From Flavobacteriales bacterium UBA720 (GTDB lineage Bacteria; Bacteroidota; Bacteroidia; Flavobacteriales; Weeksellaceae): a DNA stretch of 14,577 nucleotides. Position numbers and translations under genes: made by a program. The notes beneath the pieces are model-generated. The model did not search any database. It had not been told where the DNA came from and saw nothing but the letters and a program-made list of their open reading frames with translations. Shown here in pieces: positions 13,353 to 14,577 of the stretch. The DNA lies in NCBI GenBank assembly GCA_002297505.1, contig DBLQ01000005.1, forward strand, positions 12,053-26,629, read 5' to 3'. Position 1 is the first letter of the stretch. Each line of letters opens with the position of its first letter.

Positions 13353-14077
13353 TGGAAAAAATCAGAATTAATAAATACCTTTCAGAAGTCGGCTACTGTT
13401 CCAGAAGAGCTGCAGACAAGCTTCTGGAAGAGGGCAGGATTACCATCAACGGAGTTGTTCCCGAAATGGGAACCAAAGTGTCTGAAGAAGATGAAATCTA
13501 CGTGGACGGAAAGTCCATCAGAAAGAATGAAGAAGAAGAATTTGTCTATATTGCTTTCAATAAACCTGTAGGAATCGTATGCACCACAGACACGAAACGC
13601 GAAAAAAACAATATCGTAGATTACATCAATCATCCGAAGAGAATTTTCCCCATCGGACGACTGGACAAGCCCAGTGAAGGTTTGATCTTACTGACATCAG
13701 ATGGCGATATTGTCAATAAAATTCTGAGAGCCAGAAACAATCATGAGAAAGAATATCTGGTCCGGGTAGATAAACCCATCACCGAAAAATTCCTGGAAAA
13801 GATGCGGAATGGCGTCCCTATTCTGGACACCATCACCAAAAAATGTGAAGTCGAGAAGATTGATACCATGAACTTCCGTATTGTTCTCACTCAGGGTTTG
13901 AACCGCCAGATCAGGAGGATGTGCGAGCATCTCGGTTATGAGGTGAAAAAACTGAAGCGCATCCGGATTATGAATATTAAACTGGATCTTCCCGTTGGCC
14001 AATGGCGCGACCTGAAGCCGGAAGAGTTGCAAACACTGAATCAACTTCTGCAAGATTCCAGCAAAACCTATGACTGA
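13352..14077 (+). CDS. rluF: 23S rRNA pseudouridine(2604) synthase RluF
   Basis: This 241-residue cytoplasmic enzyme of the RsuA/RluB/E/F group converts a uridine of 23S rRNA (U2604 in E. coli) to pseudouridine. An N-terminal S4 RNA-binding domain (about 1-60, INKYLSEVGYCSRRAADKLL) is followed by the catalytic domain. This has IAFNKPVGIVCTT, the signature GRLDKPSEGLILLTSDGD with catalytic aspartate D105, NNHEKEYLV, and GLNRQIRRMCEHLGYEV. The NNHEKEY form and the overall match favour RluF over RluB or RsuA. ATG 13352 overlaps the upstream stop by one base and begins MEKIRINKYL as expected. A hairpin follows the stop codon. Confidence 0.93.
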   Translation: MEKIRINKYLSEVGYCSRRAADKLLEEGRITINGVVPEMGTKVSEEDEIYVDGKSIRKNEEEEFVYIAFNKPVGIVCTTDTKREKNNIVDYINHPKRIFPIGRLDKPSEGLILLTSDGDIVNKILRARNNHEKEYLVRVDKPITEKFLEKMRNGVPILDTITKKCEVEKIDTMNFRIVLTQGLNRQIRRMCEHLGYEVKKLKRIRIMNIKLDLPVGQWRDLKPEELQTLNQLLQDSSKTYD

Positions 14078-14083
14078 AAAACA

Positions 14084-14116
14084 GAAAAGACCTGACAATT
14101 TTTGCCGGGCCTTTTC
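14084..14116. terminator. Probable bidirectional terminator between rluF and the fasciclin gene
   Basis: GAAAAGACCTGAC (14084-14096) pairs with GCCGGGCCTTTTC (14104-14116) around AATTTTT, with ten Watson-Crick pairs, one G-T and two mismatches. The A-run and T-run at the stem ends let it work for the convergent genes on both strands. Confidence 0.65.
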
Positions 14117-14142
14117 ATTTAATTAAAGTGAATGTTAGTTCG

Positions 14143-14577
14143 TTATGGTAGTAAAACTTGATCAATAACATGTACTACACCGTTGGTAGCCAGCATGTCA
14201 GTCATGGTAATATTGGAAGCTGTGGCATTGCTTTTCCCTTTCACCTTAGCACCACTGGAAAGTGTAATGGTTACTTTCTCTCCGTTTACAGTCGTCGGCA
14301 TAGCGCCTTCAGAAAGGTCGGAAGAAAAAACTCTCGCCGGAATAACGTGGTAAGTCAGAATACCCGCCAGAGTATTAGGATCTGCAGCCATGATTGCAGC
14401 AGTAGTTGTAAAACCTGCATTGATGAACGCTTGGTTGGTCGGTGCAAACACAGTCATCGCAGTATTAGCTGATAATGCAGCTGCCACATTGGTGTTTCCC
14501 TGGCTCGCTCTGGTTACGGCAGCTACGAGAAAGGATAAGTTAGTATTACTTTGTGCCATTTGCACGATATTTTGGGA
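14143..14577 (-). CDS. Fasciclin (FAS1) domain protein, 5' end outside the window
   Basis: The last 144 codons of the gene are visible, and no stop occurs before the window edge. A GTG at 14563-14565 and an ATG at 14557-14559 are in frame, but the frame stays open upstream (SQNIVQMAQSN), and IVQMAQSNTNLSFLVAAV is itself the normal first helix of a FAS1 domain. The true start therefore lies beyond 14577. The visible part is a nearly complete FAS1 domain: the H1 box TVFAPTNQAF, then LAGILTYHVIPARV, then the H2 box NGVVHVIDQVLLP at the C terminus. FAS1 domains are extracellular adhesion or matrix modules, in bacteria usually secreted or lipid-anchored. The missing portion probably holds a signal peptide, and possibly a second FAS1 domain. 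Confidence 0.93.
   Translation of the reverse strand, partial: SQNIVQMAQSNTNLSFLVAAVTRASQGNTNVAAALSANTAMTVFAPTNQAFINAGFTTTAAIMAADPNTLAGILTYHVIPARVFSSDLSEGAMPTTVNGEKVTITLSSGAKVKGKSNATASNITMTDMLATNGVVHVIDQVLLP

Overview
The window looks like chromosomal DNA of a flavobacterium (Bacteroidota), most likely a Chryseobacterium-type member of the Weeksellaceae. The grounds are: GLPGLI-family proteins, type IX secretion (T9SS) C-terminal sorting domains, DUF3098 next to ftsX, a short TruB, AT-rich intergenic DNA, weak Shine-Dalgarno signals, and several promoters of the Bacteroidota form TTG-N19/20-TAnnTTTG. No insertion sequence, phage gene, integrase or CRISPR array was seen. The genus is an inference.

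Layout: (1) 1-67, initiator tRNA-fMet on the minus strand, cut by the window edge, with its own near-perfect promoter. (2) 209-2739, an autoregulated-looking pair: a BlaI/MecI-type repressor and an M56 (BlaR1/MecR1-like) membrane metalloprotease, joined by a 1-nt TAATG overlap and preceded by a promoter with an overlapping palindrome. The M56 protein has no recognisable penicillin-binding sensor. Its periplasmic part carries six 23-residue repeats, a charged coiled coil and a C-terminal segment resembling a TonB-receptor plug. (3) 2797-4507, two tandem GLPGLI-family genes, the first with an in-frame stop inside its signal peptide. (4) 4541-7512, mscL (minus), nnr (plus) and a type IB DNA topoisomerase (minus). 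The last two meet tail to tail in a shared TTAA.

(5) 7678-10511, a plus-strand cell-envelope and RNA cluster: ftsX, a DUF3098 membrane protein, uppP and truB, with a strong hairpin plus U-run just before uppP. (6) 10654-12659, two paralogous secreted proteins with T9SS type A sorting domains, each with its own promoter candidate and terminator. (7) 12759-14077, a predicted outer-membrane beta-barrel protein translationally coupled to rluF. (8) 14143-14577, the 3' part of a fasciclin-domain protein on the minus strand, running off the end.

Most genes are housekeeping or envelope functions of known families. The part most deserving attention is the BlaI-M56 pair with its unusual repeat/plug-like sensor, the operator-like palindrome, and the neighbouring GLPGLI genes, which may form one regulatory unit. 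That link is inferred from position only.
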